DNA of 64,000 nt from assembly GCF_020215665.1 (NCBI RefSeq), contig NZ_CP084061.1:5740501-5804500 (forward strand). Reading direction: 5' to 3'. This DNA is from Blautia parvula. GTDB lineage: Bacteria; Bacillota; Clostridia; Lachnospirales; Lachnospiraceae. The notes under the pieces are model-generated. The model saw nothing but the letters and a program-made list of their open reading frames with translations, was not told the DNA's origin and ran no database searches. Below are positions 62,404 through 64,000 of this stretch, piece after piece; position 1 is the stretch's first letter; the number at the start of each line of letters is the position of its first letter. A program made the position numbers and the translations under genes.

Positions 62404-63150
62404 ATGGCACATTCAAAGAGTCAAAATGCCTGTCTTGTATGCGGCAAAGAGTTAATTTATCATGAAGAAAGCGTGGAAATGGAGTGCATATACTGCCATA
62501 AAAAATTTATGAGCAATGCGGCCTGTGCGGACGGCCACTATGTATGTGATACCTGCCATTCTAAAAAAGGGATTGAAGCCGTAAAAGAGATCTGTCTGCA
62601 TAGTAAATCAAAGAATCCGTATGAAATTGCGGTTCAGATGATGGAAACCCCATTTATCCATATGCATGGTCCGGAAAATCATGTGCTGGTGGGAGCTGCT
62701 CTGCTGGCAGCTTATAAAAATGCAGGCGGTGACATCGAATTGGATACGGTAATAGAAGAGATGAAAAAACGCGGCAGTCAGGTGCCGGGAGGTACATGCG
62801 GCTTTTGGGGATGCTGCGGTGCAGCAGTCAGCACCGGAATCTTTGTCAGTCTCGTCACAGGTGCCACACCTTTAAGCGGAAAAAGCTGGGGTCTTTCCAA
62901 TCAGATGACATCCAGGGCGCTGGCACAAATCGGAGCCATTGACGGCCCCAGATGCTGCAAGAGGAATGCTTTCCTTGCCATGAAAGAGGCCGTGCGGTTT
63001 GCAGAGGAGCATTTACCAAACGCAGAAGGCAAAACGATTCAGATGGAACTGCCGGATGAGATCATATGCACGTTTACAAGTAAAAACCATCAGTGTATCG
63101 GGAAAAGATGCCCGTTTAATGCGGTAAACCATAAAAAGAAAACAGAATGA
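62404..63150 (+). CDS. DUF5714-like cysteine-rich protein
   Basis: A 248-residue protein resembling the DUF5714 family found in anaerobes. Many cysteines are arranged as likely metal sites: CLVCGKE, MECIYCHKKF, CADGHYVCDTCHSKKG at the N-terminus; GGTCGFWGCCGAAVS and PRCCKRN in the middle; HQCIGKRCPFN at the end. An N-terminal zinc-ribbon-like part followed by a helical domain fits the family. The biochemical role is not established. It has AGGAAGAG upstream and stands between locus C and a histidine phosphatase gene. Confidence 0.72.
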   Translation: MAHSKSQNACLVCGKELIYHEESVEMECIYCHKKFMSNAACADGHYVCDTCHSKKGIEAVKEICLHSKSKNPYEIAVQMMETPFIHMHGPENHVLVGAALLAAYKNAGGDIELDTVIEEMKKRGSQVPGGTCGFWGCCGAAVSTGIFVSLVTGATPLSGKSWGLSNQMTSRALAQIGAIDGPRCCKRNAFLAMKEAVRFAEEHLPNAEGKTIQMELPDEIICTFTSKNHQCIGKRCPFNAVNHKKKTE

Positions 63151-63220
63151 TTACGGCTGCAGCCAGATAAAGGGGCTTTCATCGGGTACAGTGGATAGAT
63201 TCCAAAATGAGGTGAAACAT

Positions 63221-63754
63221 ATGATTATATACACAGCAAGACACGGACAGACAGAATGGAATGCTCTCCATAAAGTCTGCGGCAGAACAGATGTGGATTT
63301 AACCCCGGAAGGATATAAGCAGGCTGAAGCATTGGCCGAAAATGTATCCGGGTGCCGCATCCATATGATCTATTCCTCACCCCTGCGCCGCGCGGCGGAA
63401 ACCAGCAGAATAATTTCAGAGCGAATGGGAATCCCCTATTTCACAGACAACAGACTGATGGAACAGGACTATGGCATTTATGAGGGCGTGGATAGAAAAA
63501 ATGAGGATTTTCTGAGGAATAAGAAAAATTTTGCGTTCCGTTATCCCAGCGGGGAATCCATGATGCAGACTGCCGTTCGTGTGTATGGGCTGTTGGATGA
63601 GATCAGAGAAAAAGAGGCAGGTAAAAATGTTTTACTGGTCAGCCATGGCGGAGTCTGCCGGGTCATCAGATCTTATTTTGTGGATATGACAAACGAGGAG
63701 TATTTCAATTATACGCAGAAAAACGGAGCTCTGGAGGTATACGAATACAGATGA
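63221..63754 (+). CDS. Histidine phosphatase family protein (phosphoglycerate-mutase-like)
   Basis: A 177-residue phosphatase with the catalytic TARHGQTEWN at the very start, SSPLRRAAETSRII, a central acid in LMEQDYGIYEGVD, and VLLVSHGGVCRVI with the second histidine. The ATG at 63221 follows GAGGTG by 6 bases. Members dephosphorylate small phosphomonoesters; the substrate is unknown. Its stop overlaps the start of the next gene (ATGA), so the two are coupled. Confidence 0.92.
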   Translation: MIIYTARHGQTEWNALHKVCGRTDVDLTPEGYKQAEALAENVSGCRIHMIYSSPLRRAAETSRIISERMGIPYFTDNRLMEQDYGIYEGVDRKNEDFLRNKKNFAFRYPSGESMMQTAVRVYGLLDEIREKEAGKNVLLVSHGGVCRVIRSYFVDMTNEEYFNYTQKNGALEVYEYR

Positions 63755-64000
63755 AAGACAGTTTGAACAGGGTATTGGGCATGCATGTCAAAGTGATCAT
63801 AGACAGGCCTCTGGGCAGCTATCATCCGGAACACAAAGACCTGTATTATCCCATTAATTATGGATATATCGAAGGAATCCTGGCTGCTGACCAGGAGGAA
63901 CAGGACGTCTATTTTATGGGCATCCATGAACCTGTCGAATGCGCGGAGGGTGTTATCATCGCTGTGATCCACCGGAAAAACGATGTGGAGGATAAGTGGG
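63751..64000 (+). CDS. Inorganic-pyrophosphatase-like protein, N-terminal part (runs off window)
   Basis: The first 83 residues of a protein that continues past the window edge. DRPLGSYHPEHKDLYYPINYGYIEGILA and GVIIAVIHRKNDVEDKW match a group of Firmicutes proteins commonly annotated as inorganic pyrophosphatase-like. The YPINYGYI segment is analogous to the YPxNYGYI box of family I pyrophosphatases. The start codon overlaps the previous stop. Function beyond the family name is uncertain, as only the front is visible. Confidence 0.7.
   Translation, partial: MKDSLNRVLGMHVKVIIDRPLGSYHPEHKDLYYPINYGYIEGILAADQEEQDVYFMGIHEPVECAEGVIIAVIHRKNDVEDKW

Noticed and set aside
1-64000. CRISPR array, tRNA or rRNA genes
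   Set aside because: No regularly spaced direct repeats, no cloverleaf-like CCA-proximal sequences and no rRNA signatures were seen on reading both strands.

Overview
The window looks like chromosome from a gut-type Lachnospiraceae (Clostridium cluster XIVa, Blautia-like; inferred from gene content, strong AGGAGG ribosome sites and moderate GC, not from a marker gene). It has no rRNA, tRNA or CRISPR array that I can see. It is dominated by carbohydrate ABC-transporter operons controlled by YesM/YesN-type two-component systems, plus one striking integrated element.

Layout. 1-2.1 kb: end of alanine dehydrogenase, a small repeat, and a sodium:alanine symporter. 2.2-7.0 kb: a NeuD-like acyltransferase, an SDR oxidoreductase with a TetR regulator and matching operators, an EamA exporter, an internally deleted PhzF-like gene and a divergent LysR regulator. 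7.05-25.4 kb: the feoAB ferrous-iron operon, with feoB cut in two. The C-terminal part lies at 7052-7897 and the N-terminal part at 24023-25074. Between them sits a 16.1-kb element bounded by an 8-bp direct repeat (7890-7897 and 24023-24030). Removing one repeat plus the intervening DNA restores the conserved feoB frame exactly.

The element has a large serine recombinase with a small TnpW-like ORF at its right end and a tyrosine recombinase at its left end. Next to the tyrosine recombinase is a 274-bp segment flanked by perfect 18-bp inverted repeats, which looks like an invertible promoter (phase switch). Behind it lie a 130-residue unknown protein and a GH31 alpha-xylosidase. The rest of the cargo is a CAT-like acetyltransferase, a GntR regulator and a full nucleoside uptake and salvage operon (udp, nupOPQN, deoB, deoC, cdd). 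I see no relaxase or conjugation genes.

25.4-36.7 kb (locus A): a YesN/YesM pair divergent from a solute-binding protein, two permeases, a GH20 hexosaminidase and a GH3 glycosidase. 36.9-44.9 kb (locus B): an AT-rich operon on the minus strand (MerR, kinase, regulator, binding protein, two permeases, creatininase-family hydrolase). It is followed by a decayed flavin reductase gene. 46.0-46.8 kb: bioY behind a BirA operator. 47.0-62.0 kb (locus C): regulator, kinase, binding protein, two permeases, three GH2 beta-mannosidase-like enzymes and an aldo-keto reductase. 62.4-64 kb: a DUF5714-like protein, a histidine phosphatase and the start of a pyrophosphatase-like gene.

None of the three sugar operons encodes an ABC ATPase, so they probably share a multitask MsmK-type ATPase encoded elsewhere. 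All three have a hairpin between the binding-protein gene and the first permease gene, which would let the binding protein be made in excess. The most interesting region is the feoB-interrupting element, which nests an apparent phase switch inside an apparently reversible gene interruption.
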